Shown: positions 27,303 through 35,325 of the stretch, in pieces
Layout: each line of letters opens with the position of its first letter
Position numbering within the stretch: position 1 is the stretch's first letter
NCBI RefSeq assembly: GCF_024227435.1
Contig: NZ_CP100445.1
Coordinates: forward strand, 744,001 to 808,000
Direction: 5' to 3'
Length of the DNA: 64,000 nucleotides
DNA from: Natrinema caseinilyticum
GTDB lineage: Archaea > Halobacteriota > Halobacteria > Halobacteriales > Natrialbaceae
Notes under the pieces: generated by a model
Told to the model about the DNA's origin: nothing
Databases searched by the model: none
What the model saw: only the letters and a program-made list of their open reading frames with translations
Made by a program: the position numbers and the translations under genes

Positions 27303-27628
27303 TTTGCTGCGGCAGACGACGAACGGGGCGAGTCGTCCGTATTCGGGCCGCGGAGCCACGTGGAGGCTCGGAGGGTGTCGCGAAGCGACGGGTAGTACGC
27401 GGTGTTACGATCGAAGAGCGGCGGCGCGACGTCGAGTGTGACTACTCCCCGCTCGAGAACCGTCGCTGCAGAGCCATCGTCCGGGAGACCAGGAGACGAC
27501 TGGACGGAAGGCGGTCACCCGTCATGCGCAAGGGCGGCTTCTAAGCGAATTCTTGTGGTACGGATTGCGATACGAGAAACCAATGTCCGTACTTCCACAT
27601 TCGACCGACGATGCGGGGGGTGGGTGCG
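27303..27628. other. Intergenic region after tRNA-Ser
   Basis: No gene or integrase is seen in this 326-bp stretch. I looked for a duplicated tRNA 3' end, the mark of an integrated element, and found none here. Confidence 0.45.
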
Positions 27629-29260
27629 ATGGGTTCTGACGACACTCGCGACGACCCCGCCAAGGAGGAGACATTTCATCCGCTCGGCGAGGCGTGGCAG
27701 GACGACCTCGAGGACATGCTCGACGACACCGAGTACGATACCGAACTCGGGATGGAGATGGGAAAAGACGCCATGCGGGTGACGAAAGGCGAGCTCTCCG
27801 AGGAGGAGTTCCACGAGCGGTACCACGAGGACGTACTGGAGGAGTTCGACGAGGACGAGCGGCCGATCGCCAGTCCGGACGACGTCGACGAGACGGAGTC
27901 GAAATCGTTGCTCTCGTCACTCACCGGCGACGAGTCCCGTCGGGAGGTGCTCAAGAAGGGCGCTGCCGGTGCCGGGTTCGCCAGCCTCGGCTGGGGAGCC
28001 GTCGACCAGCAGGAGCCGGAGTCGGAACAGGCCGTCGAAGACCCGGGCGAAGTCCACATGGACGAGGACGAAACCCAGTGGGGAATGACGATCGACCTCG
28101 AGTACTGCGACGGCTGTCTCTCCTGCGTGACCGCCTGCAACGCGGAGCACCAGTGGGACGAGGGGGCGAACTGGATGTACGTCCTCGCCTACGAGGACGG
28201 GAACGTCGAATCGCCGGAACCGGACAACTACGACAACGTTGAGGACTTCAACTACCTCGTTCGCCCCTGCCAGCACTGTACCGACGCGCCCTGCGAGAAG
28301 GTGTGTCCGACGACTGCCCGCCACACCCGCGAACGCGGTGGCCTGGTGCTGACCGACTACGACGTCTGTATCGGCTGTCGATACTGCCAGGTGGCCTGTC
28401 CGTACGGCGTCAACTACTTCCAGTGGGAAGATCCGAACGTTCCGGAGGAAGAACTCGATCCGGAGGGAGTCTACGACTATCGCGACCGACGGGTGAGCCG
28501 GCGCGCACCCCGCGGGGTCATGTCGAAGTGCATCTTCGACCCGGCTCGGCAGGATGGTAATCAGGGCGATCAACTGGTCGGCACCACGGCCTGCGAACAG
28601 GCCTGCCCGCCGCAGGTGATCCAGTTCGGCGACAAGAACAATCCCAACAGCGATCCGGAGCGCTACCGGGACAACCCGGCCAGAGCGCGCACCTTGATCC
28701 GGTTGAATAGGAGCCTGCCATCGCCGAACGAACTTCCATCCATGCTCGAGGGCGTCGATTCGACCGTCGATGCGGTGTCCGAATCCGTCGAGGGGCTCGA
28801 CGAGCAGGCCATCGCCCTCACGACAGCGGTCCTGCTTACGACCGTGGACTACGACGAGGAGGCACCGCCGGGCGATACCCTGGTGGAATACGAAACGACG
28901 GTTCTCGAGGTCGCGGAAGTCCTGCAAAATCACGGGATCGCACTCGAGAGTCAGGAGGTCCTCACCCAACTTGGCCTGACGGTCGATCAGTTCCAGGGAC
29001 CGATGGAAGACGTACCGGTGGACACACGCGAGGAAGTCGCACAGGAGCTATTCAAGGACTACATCGACCCGCCGGACAACGAGTACGAACTCCTCGCGGA
29101 CATGGGGACGAACCCGAACGTCACCTACCTCGGGAAAGAACCCGGACCGAACGCCCACCAGGTCCCCGGCCCGACGTCCTACCAGGAGGTCGGCCAACTC
29201 GATAAACGGCAGGAGGCGCTCGACGACAGAACGGTCGGCCTGGGCTTTCGAAACGAATGA
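27629..29260 (+). CDS. Orphan ferredoxin-like iron-sulfur subunit (DmsB/PsrB-type, four clusters) with internal Tat motif
   Basis: The 543-residue protein has an acidic N-terminal region (1-100), then a twin-arginine motif SRREVLKKGAAGAGFASLGW (R104-R105) with a weak hydrophobic stretch, then a four-cluster ferredoxin domain: CDGCLSCVTACN, CQHCTDAPCEKVCP, CIGCRYCQVACP and KCIFD with CEQACP. This is the electron-transfer subunit of molybdopterin oxidoreductase or polysulfide reductase-like complexes. The C-terminal 200 residues are acidic and unique to haloarchaeal members. The Tat motif is internal, about 100 residues from the start. No catalytic or NrfD/PsrC membrane subunit lies next to it, so it stands alone. 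The ATG at 27611 is an alternative start. Confidence 0.82.
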   Translation: MGSDDTRDDPAKEETFHPLGEAWQDDLEDMLDDTEYDTELGMEMGKDAMRVTKGELSEEEFHERYHEDVLEEFDEDERPIASPDDVDETESKSLLSSLTGDESRREVLKKGAAGAGFASLGWGAVDQQEPESEQAVEDPGEVHMDEDETQWGMTIDLEYCDGCLSCVTACNAEHQWDEGANWMYVLAYEDGNVESPEPDNYDNVEDFNYLVRPCQHCTDAPCEKVCPTTARHTRERGGLVLTDYDVCIGCRYCQVACPYGVNYFQWEDPNVPEEELDPEGVYDYRDRRVSRRAPRGVMSKCIFDPARQDGNQGDQLVGTTACEQACPPQVIQFGDKNNPNSDPERYRDNPARARTLIRLNRSLPSPNELPSMLEGVDSTVDAVSESVEGLDEQAIALTTAVLLTTVDYDEEAPPGDTLVEYETTVLEVAEVLQNHGIALESQEVLTQLGLTVDQFQGPMEDVPVDTREEVAQELFKDYIDPPDNEYELLADMGTNPNVTYLGKEPGPNAHQVPGPTSYQEVGQLDKRQEALDDRTVGLGFRNE

Positions 29261-29466
29261 CGCTCGATCGCCGTCCGAAATCGAGGGTCCGGTTCGGCGA
29301 CGAACGACAGCCGTCCGACCCACGAACACCTTCCGGCGGACCAAGTTACCCCACTGGCGAACCAACAGACTCGCCCTCGAGTCCGGACCAACCGGTCCGC
29401 CCTGGAGTCGTATGACGAGGTCCGTCGGGACGAAGGACCCCCTCGAGTCCGCTCCGCGAACGCGGC

Positions 29467-31125
29467 TCAGACGTCGAAGCCGAAGTTGAAGCCGCCCTCC
29501 CACTGGAGACGCTGACCCCGGAACCTGGTGTTTCCGCCGTGACGGTTGCCGACCCACAGTACTCTCTCGAGCGTGGTATCGGGATCGCTCATCACGAGTC
29601 CGTCGAAGCGCGAGTGGGTGACGTTGTGGTTCTCGCCGGTTTCGTCGAATCGGAGGCTGGCCCCGTCCGCATCGATCGTGACGTTGTCGAGGGTGAGCCG
29701 ATCGATATCGCCGTCCCCGTCGGTGACGAAAACGCCGTGTCGATCCGTGGCGGATTGCGGTTCGATATCGATCTCACAGTTCGTGAATGTGACGTTCGAG
29801 GACCCGACGTAGACCGCGTAATCCGAAATCGTCGGACTCGAGCGGTCGGTGATCGTACAGCTATCGAAGTAGGTTGGCGCCGAGTCGTTGTCGTCGATCC
29901 GGATCGCACGACCGTTGGTTCCGCGGTCGGTGATGTGGACGTCGGTCAGCCGTGCCGGTCCGTCCTGGGTCAGGCGGATGATCTCGGTGTCCTTCTGGAT
30001 CTGATTGTTTACCATGAGTTGGGAGACCAACTGACCGCCGCCGTTCTCGATCCAGAGCCCGGACCAGGGGTATTCCGACGGTTCGGTCATCGTGATGTGA
30101 CAGTTTTCGACGCGGTCGTTCGCGCCGATTCGGATCCCTGCACCGGTGCAGTTCCGAACGTGACAACCTCTCACGATGTTTCGGCCGTCGTTACCCGACA
30201 CGTAGATCCCGTTGTTGATGTAGTTCGAAACCTGGCAGCTTTCCCAGATGTTCGTCCCGTGGTTGTATACGTTCGCGGCGAAGGGGATCGCGTGGCCGAC
30301 GTGAGACGGTCGGTCGTACTCCGTATCGCCGTTGTTGAGGGTACAGCCGCGGATGATGTTGGTGGTCGAGTACCGGACTCCGTCGACCATGATCGTGTAC
30401 AGGTCCCCACCGTAATCGGGATTCAGCCTGTCGCGCTGGCCGCGCATCGAGACGTTCTCGATGTGACTGAAGTTGTAGGTATACCAGCGGGCGATTCCGG
30501 CGTCGTACTCGCCGCGGATGTCCACCTGAAGGTCGGTCATGACCGTCCGCTGTGCGTGCGGAAGCGACGGGTCCACCGTTCCGACGGTCATCAGACGATC
30601 GACGTCCTGATCGGTTACTTTGAGGACGGCGAACGGGCACCCGACGAGCCCGAAGTATTCGTGGGCCTCGAGGTGGATGTTGTCCGTTTCGACGTGCCAG
30701 ATTCCGGGAGGGATCTCGTACCGGTGGTTTCGCTCCGTCGGTCGGAACGACGAATAGTGATCGTAGATCGCGGCCATCAGGTCGTCCTGTTCGGGTTCGA
30801 CGCCGAGATCGTCGCGTACGTTGACGACGTTCGGATTCCGATTTACGGTGGCGTCGACGGTGACGGAGTCGTCGCCGGACTGAGTCGCAGTGAGCGAGTC
30901 GTCGAAATTCAGGTGCGCAACGGTCGAATCGATCATCGTTCCAGAGTCGCTCACGGCGAGTCCCGCGCCGTTGGACTGTGCCGACGCGACTCCCGATGAC
31001 CCCATCGCCGCCCCCCCGGTGAGGGCACCGCCGATGCCGAGGGCACCGAGCAAGCCCATGTACGAACGTCGCGAGGTCTCACCGGCTGTGTCGGTCGATT
31101 GGTCGGACTGGTAATTGTCTTTCAT
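29467..31125 (-). CDS. Tat-exported right-handed parallel beta-helix protein
   Basis: The 552-residue protein has a Tat signal: TSRRSYMGLLGALGIGGALTG at residues 18-38, ending about A49 (SAQSNG). After an acidic linker, residues about 130-530 contain many short strand repeats of the type NNGIYVSGND, GAGIRIGANDRVENCHI and NVTFTNCEIDIEP, the ladder of right-handed parallel beta-helix proteins such as pectate lyases. No catalytic triad or sugar family can be assigned. It is likely extracellular, binding or cutting a polysaccharide. A TATA-like ctataac box lies about 30 bp upstream (near 31155). It is a stand-alone gene. Confidence 0.85.
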   Translation of the reverse strand: MKDNYQSDQSTDTAGETSRRSYMGLLGALGIGGALTGGAAMGSSGVASAQSNGAGLAVSDSGTMIDSTVAHLNFDDSLTATQSGDDSVTVDATVNRNPNVVNVRDDLGVEPEQDDLMAAIYDHYSSFRPTERNHRYEIPPGIWHVETDNIHLEAHEYFGLVGCPFAVLKVTDQDVDRLMTVGTVDPSLPHAQRTVMTDLQVDIRGEYDAGIARWYTYNFSHIENVSMRGQRDRLNPDYGGDLYTIMVDGVRYSTTNIIRGCTLNNGDTEYDRPSHVGHAIPFAANVYNHGTNIWESCQVSNYINNGIYVSGNDGRNIVRGCHVRNCTGAGIRIGANDRVENCHITMTEPSEYPWSGLWIENGGGQLVSQLMVNNQIQKDTEIIRLTQDGPARLTDVHITDRGTNGRAIRIDDNDSAPTYFDSCTITDRSSPTISDYAVYVGSSNVTFTNCEIDIEPQSATDRHGVFVTDGDGDIDRLTLDNVTIDADGASLRFDETGENHNVTHSRFDGLVMSDPDTTLERVLWVGNRHGGNTRFRGQRLQWEGGFNFGFDV

Positions 31126-31560
31126 CGCAACCGAACAGTCATGATTTCTCGGGATTTGTTATAGATCGTCTACCGACGTTTGAGACGCTGCGAACCGATA
31201 TCGGCCCGTTTCTCCCGTGCAACCGTTACCATCGTTGTCGGTAGGTTCCCACACACCGGTTCGTCACGATTCGACCGCCGTCCTGGAGAAAGAGGTGACT
31301 AGATCTCGTTTGGCGGCGCAATCTCGACGGCAGGGCGCGTCGGATCCGGGCAGCGGCCGCCAGTGTCGAACGCGGGCGAAATCGATCGACGTCGAAGCGA
31401 GCTAACAGGTAGACGGCAGGTTCGGTCGTGTGTCCGGTCGTCAGTTCGTCCGGTCCAGCGTTCGAGATCCGTTCGATCCGACCGAAATCGGTCGCTGGAA
31501 CCGGTCGAGAATCGTGTCCTTCGAGCGGCGCCGGCGGACGGCGTCAGGCGGTCGCCAGCG
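31126..31560. other. 435-bp intergenic region
   Basis: Only shadow frames are found. The right half has loose inverted repeats (ccagcg near 31455 and cgctgg near 31494) with no clear meaning. The left end is the promoter of the beta-helix gene. Confidence 0.45.
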
Positions 31561-33177
31561 TCAGTCGTCGGCCGGGGTCAGCGGCTGCTGGTCGGCCGCG
31601 AGCAGTCGGTCGAGCGCGTCGACCATCGCCTTCACGCTCGCACGCGTGATGTCGGCCTCGCTTCGCGCGACGGTCACCGACCGGTCGTTTCGGGCCATCG
31701 TCACTTCGACGGTGACCACGGCGTCGGTGCCGCCCGTGACCGCATCGACGTGGTAGGACTCGAGTTCGGCGTCGGCCATCGAGCCGAGTGCCTCGCGGAC
31801 GGCGGAGACGGCCGCGTCGACGGGGCCGGATCCGGTGCCGCTTGCGACTCGCTCCTCGCCGTCGACGTCGAGGCGGACGCTCGCGGTCGGGACGGCACCG
31901 CCGCTGGTGGCGGTCAGGTCGAGCAGGTCGACGACGCGGGTGCGGTCATCGCCGGTGACGTCTTCGGCCACGGCAAGCAGGTCCGCATCGGTCACCCGAC
32001 GACCGCGGTCGCCGAGTTCGGTCACCCGCGTCGCGATCTCGGCGATCTCGTCGTCGTCGGCCGCCACGCCGTGCTCCTCGAGTGCCGCTTTGACGCCCGC
32101 TCGGCCGGTGTGTTTGCCGAGGGCGAGCCGTCGCTCGCGGCCGACGGTCTCGGGCGCGTACGGCTCGTACATCTTGTCGTCTTTCAGCGTTCCGTCGGTG
32201 TGGATGCCGCTCTCGTGGGTGAACGCGTTCTCGCCGATGACGGCCTTGTTCGGCGGAAGCTGGACGCCCGTCGCTCGGGAGACGATCTGAGCGAGATCGT
32301 ATATCTCCTCGAGTGCGAGCGTTTCGACGCCGTAGACGTGCGACAGCGAGATCGCGACCTCCTCGAGGGCGACGTTACCGGCTCGTTCACCCAGCCCGTT
32401 GACCGTACAGTGGACGAGGTCGGCACCGGCCGAGACCGCAGCGAGCGCGTTTGCCACCCCCAGCCCGAGGTCGTCGTGTGTGTGCGCGCTGACCGGACCG
32501 ATTTCGCCGAGACGAGAGACCGCCTCGCGCGTCCGTTCCGGTCCGGCGTGACCGACCGTGTCGGCGAAACAGTACCGCTCAGCGCCCGCGTCGAAGGATA
32601 CTTCGGCCAACTCCTCGAGGTAGTCGAGGTCGGCCCGCGAGCCGTCTTCCCCGAGGGCCTCGACCCAGAGTCCGTGGTCTTTGGCGTACGAGACGATCTC
32701 AGCGGTTTTCTCGAGATTGTCCTCGCGAGAGGTCCCGACCTTTCGTTCGACGTGACGATCGCTCGACGGAACGACGATGGTAACGCCGTCGACGTCGCAG
32801 TCGAGCGCGAGGTCGACGTCGGCTTTCATCCCGCGACAGAAACTCGTCACTCGAGCGTCGAGATCGAGGTCCGTCACCCGGGAGATGGCCTGTCGCTCAC
32901 CCGCGCCGGTACAGGCGCTGCCGGCTTCGATGACGGCGACACCGGCCCGCTCGAGCGACCGGGCGATCTCGACTTTTTCGTCCGGTGAGAGCGAGACGCC
33001 GGGCGCCTGTTCGCCGTCGCGAAGCGTCGTGTCGAGAAGTTGTACTTTACGGTCCGATGCGATCGTCTGTTCGGCGGAGTGACTTACAGGCAAGAGTGGT
33101 GAGTTGCGGTTACTGCGGTTACGTTCGTCGGAGAATTTCACGCCCAGCCGGGTCGCCCCGACTTCCTCTATCCTCAT
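31561..33177 (-). CDS. (R)-citramalate synthase / 2-isopropylmalate synthase family
   Basis: The 538-residue enzyme condenses acetyl-CoA with pyruvate or 2-oxoisovalerate. The N-terminal TIM barrel has QLLDTTLRDGEQAPGVSL (metal-binding D and catalytic RDGEQ), SACTGAGER, HTHDDLGLGVANALA (metal-binding HxH), NGLGERAGN, and ENAFTHESGIH. A C-terminal LeuA regulatory domain (about 400-530) binds the end product. Haloarchaea have two such proteins; the copy outside the ilv/leu cluster, as here, is usually the citramalate synthase of isoleucine synthesis, but IPMS activity cannot be excluded. The ATG at 33177 has a TATA-like box about 25 bp upstream. Confidence 0.88.
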   Translation of the reverse strand: MRIEEVGATRLGVKFSDERNRSNRNSPLLPVSHSAEQTIASDRKVQLLDTTLRDGEQAPGVSLSPDEKVEIARSLERAGVAVIEAGSACTGAGERQAISRVTDLDLDARVTSFCRGMKADVDLALDCDVDGVTIVVPSSDRHVERKVGTSREDNLEKTAEIVSYAKDHGLWVEALGEDGSRADLDYLEELAEVSFDAGAERYCFADTVGHAGPERTREAVSRLGEIGPVSAHTHDDLGLGVANALAAVSAGADLVHCTVNGLGERAGNVALEEVAISLSHVYGVETLALEEIYDLAQIVSRATGVQLPPNKAVIGENAFTHESGIHTDGTLKDDKMYEPYAPETVGRERRLALGKHTGRAGVKAALEEHGVAADDDEIAEIATRVTELGDRGRRVTDADLLAVAEDVTGDDRTRVVDLLDLTATSGGAVPTASVRLDVDGEERVASGTGSGPVDAAVSAVREALGSMADAELESYHVDAVTGGTDAVVTVEVTMARNDRSVTVARSEADITRASVKAMVDALDRLLAADQQPLTPADD

Positions 33178-33364
33178 CGGATGGCGTCTGACGTGCCATT
33201 GTATCTCGGTACAATGGAACACGCTGTCTTAAACCCGACGGTTCCGGACCACGTACGCCGGGTCACTGACAGGGCGACCGGACACGACGGAGAGCCACGA
33301 GACGGCCTCGCAAGTTCGATTCGCCCACCGCAATCAAATCGGTCTCCGCACCAGGCAGACGGAA

Positions 33365-34060
33365 TCACGACAACGCGACGGCGACGAGACTCGCCGATGA
33401 GACGGTATTGAGCAGCACGTGCGTTACTGTGCTGCTCGCAGTCCCCCATCGATGACGAACGACGCCGAAGAGGAGTCCGAGCGTCAGCAACGTCGTCAGA
33501 CGGACCACCGACAGATCGACGACCACGTGTTTGAGCGCGAACAAAACCGCCGTCACCCCGATCCCGGCCGCAACACCCCACTCGTCGACGAGTTCGGTCT
33601 GGACGATCCCCCGCCAGACCTGTTCCTCCGCGATGGGGGCGAGGACCCCGTTCCCGACGAGAAAGAGAATCGGAAGTGCAGGGTTGGCTTCGAACGCTGC
33701 CGTCAGTCCGTCGCTGACGGCCGCACCGGCTTCGTCGAGGCCGAACAACATCGCGTCGACCTGCGAGGTACCGGCTATCAACACGAATCCGAAGACCGCC
33801 GCGAGCACACCCAGTCCGAGGTTTCGCGGTGCCCAGTCCCATCCCCACGTCTCACGGTTCCGTCCCTGCTCGAGAGCGTACCAGGTGAGAACACCCGCGA
33901 TCAGCGGAAATCCGACCGCGAGCACGAGGTAGTCCACCAACAGCGGATCGAAGCCGGCCGTCGCGGCGCCACGGCCGAGGCCCCGCCGCAGCGCGACCTC
34001 GAGAACGATCCAGCCGGTGACGACGACCGCAGCGACGGGAACCGGGTTCGATCGTTCCAT
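33365..34060 (-). CDS. CPBP-family intramembrane metalloprotease
   Basis: This 231-residue protein has about seven helices. The CAAX/ABI protease motifs are all present: EEQVWR (E145, E146, R150), FALKH (H178), and HVLLN (H214, N218). These residues hold the catalytic metal inside the membrane. Substrates in archaea are unknown. An uncommonly long loop (residues 100-125) precedes motif 1. A TATA-like atatag lies about 27 bp upstream. It is on the same strand as the DUF192 gene, 115 bp away. Confidence 0.88.
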   Translation of the reverse strand: MERSNPVPVAAVVVTGWIVLEVALRRGLGRGAATAGFDPLLVDYLVLAVGFPLIAGVLTWYALEQGRNRETWGWDWAPRNLGLGVLAAVFGFVLIAGTSQVDAMLFGLDEAGAAVSDGLTAAFEANPALPILFLVGNGVLAPIAEEQVWRGIVQTELVDEWGVAAGIGVTAVLFALKHVVVDLSVVRLTTLLTLGLLFGVVRHRWGTASSTVTHVLLNTVSSASLVAVALS

Positions 34061-34175
34061 AGGCCGTCATCATTCCGACACTATATGTGTATTGCTAATC
34101 GATGTGACGTGTTTCCCGTTCCGTCGCGTCCGTCACGCTGGTCGAACCGGTGAAGCGTCCCGATTCGAGCCGTTT

Positions 34176-34547
34176 TCAGTCGTCCCCGAGAACGAGCCGG
34201 TCACCCGGCTCGACGTCGGCAGCGGCGCCGGCCGGGAGTTCGACGATCAGATCGGCACGTTCGCGGGCGAAGCTTCGCCACGGGTGCAGCCGCTCGACGC
34301 GCTGGACGACGTCGTCGACGACCCAGACGGCATCGATTGGAACGAAAACGAACAGCATGTGGAGGTCGCGTGTCTTCGCCGACCCGAACGGAAACACCAG
34401 CGCGTACTCGGTCGGCAGTGATCGGCGGAACATGAGCCCTCGCGTCCGGCTCACGAGCGAGTCGGCTATTTCGACCCTCCGGGCCAGAACGGTCGCCTTC
34501 GCGTCGAAACGGGAATCCTCGGTGGCCGGCTCGTGGACGAGTCGCAC
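34176..34547 (-). CDS. DUF192 family protein
   Basis: This 123-residue protein is a compact DUF192 barrel: SLVSRTRGLMFRRSLPTEYA, then VFPFGSAKTRDLHMLFVFVP and IDAVWVVDDVVQRVERLHPW. The family role is unknown; in some proteins the barrel binds a ligand. The start at a GTG (VRLVHEPATEDSR) was chosen because caaaaacc (34572-34579) is centred about 28 bp upstream and the family begins there. The longer frame to 34793 runs through a serine-rich antisense of the next fragment. It lacks a signal peptide and is probably cytoplasmic, unlike several bacterial members. Confidence 0.82.
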   Translation of the reverse strand: MRLVHEPATEDSRFDAKATVLARRVEIADSLVSRTRGLMFRRSLPTEYALVFPFGSAKTRDLHMLFVFVPIDAVWVVDDVVQRVERLHPWRSFARERADLIVELPAGAAADVEPGDRLVLGDD

Positions 34548-34594
34548 GGCCTCGAGTCCGAAGGCGGAGCGCAAAAACCTTCTCGCCGGATCCG

Positions 34595-35031
34595 GGGCCC
34601 TGTCGGTCGAGGCCGAAGATGATGCGGAGCAAAATGATGGGGACGATACGCCACCAGAGTCAACAAACGAGGAATCGACCGACGAAGAATCGACCGGCGA
34701 GGAACCAGTTCTCAGGGACATTTCGTTAAAGACCGCTGACGTTAGCGAAGGGACGGAACTTCGACTCACCGTTCGTGCCGAATCGAACGTCACTGTAAGC
34801 TGGCTTCATATCAGCCTCGAAGGACCAAACGGGAATATTCGAGGTGGAGGTCAAAGTTGGGAGTTCACCGAGGCCGAGAGAGATATTTGGGAAACTGAAT
34901 GGACCTATACCGTCTCGGACGAAGCGGCGAGCGGTGAGTACTACTTCTCTCGAATCCACGTCGAGAACGAAGCAAATCTGGAATCGGATCCGTGGCCCGA
35001 CGAACCGAATACGACTATCGACAATTCCTGA
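34595..35031 (+). pseudogene. 5'-truncated fragment of a secreted-type protein
   Basis: The plus-strand frame encodes about 145 residues. A low-complexity acidic T/E/S linker (PPESTNEESTDEESTGEEP) is followed by an Ig-like strand-rich domain (ELRLTVRAESNVTVSWLHIS, then EWTYTVSDEAASGEYYFSRI). This looks like the C-terminal end of a Tat-exported lipoprotein or surface protein, where such linkers follow the signal. But no ATG or GTG lies in the frame between the linker and the end, no lipobox is present, and the upstream DNA is the DUF192 gene on the other strand. The stretch is richer in A/T than its surroundings. It is probably a remnant; alternatively it is a gene with an unrecognised start. 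Confidence 0.6.
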
Positions 35032-35325
35032 AATTCCTCCGTCCTCGCCCAAGACGCCTCGTCAAACCGAACAGCGTCATCGTTGGATCTGGTCGAAATC
35101 TCGAGTTTGATCGCCATCCGCTTTGTATTCGGAACGCTGTTTGTATCAACCGAAGAGAATTTCAACGGAGCCGTGCCATCGTGTTCTGCGACGCTACCGA
35201 TCGGGGCGCAACAAAGGAGAGCACCGAAGTGCGAGCGATCACACGACTGCTTCGATACCTCGTCTGTCTCGCCCGTTCCGTCCGAATCGGAAAGAATGGC
35301 GTCACTGGGTCGGAGAGAACGGATG
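35032..35325. other. Gene-free stretch downstream of the truncated fragment
   Basis: No plausible gene is seen. Composition remains mixed and A/T-richer, and several short frames on both strands look non-coding; it may be debris of the same event that truncated the fragment. Confidence 0.4.

Noticed and set aside
27218-27628. Integration site at tRNA-Ser
   Set aside because: tRNA 3' ends are common integration targets, but no repeated tRNA end, integrase or gene of mobile type lies downstream within the window.
35032-35325. Possible transposase remnant
   Set aside because: Some frames contain short basic stretches, but no DDE or HUH motif, terminal inverted repeat or target duplication could be found.
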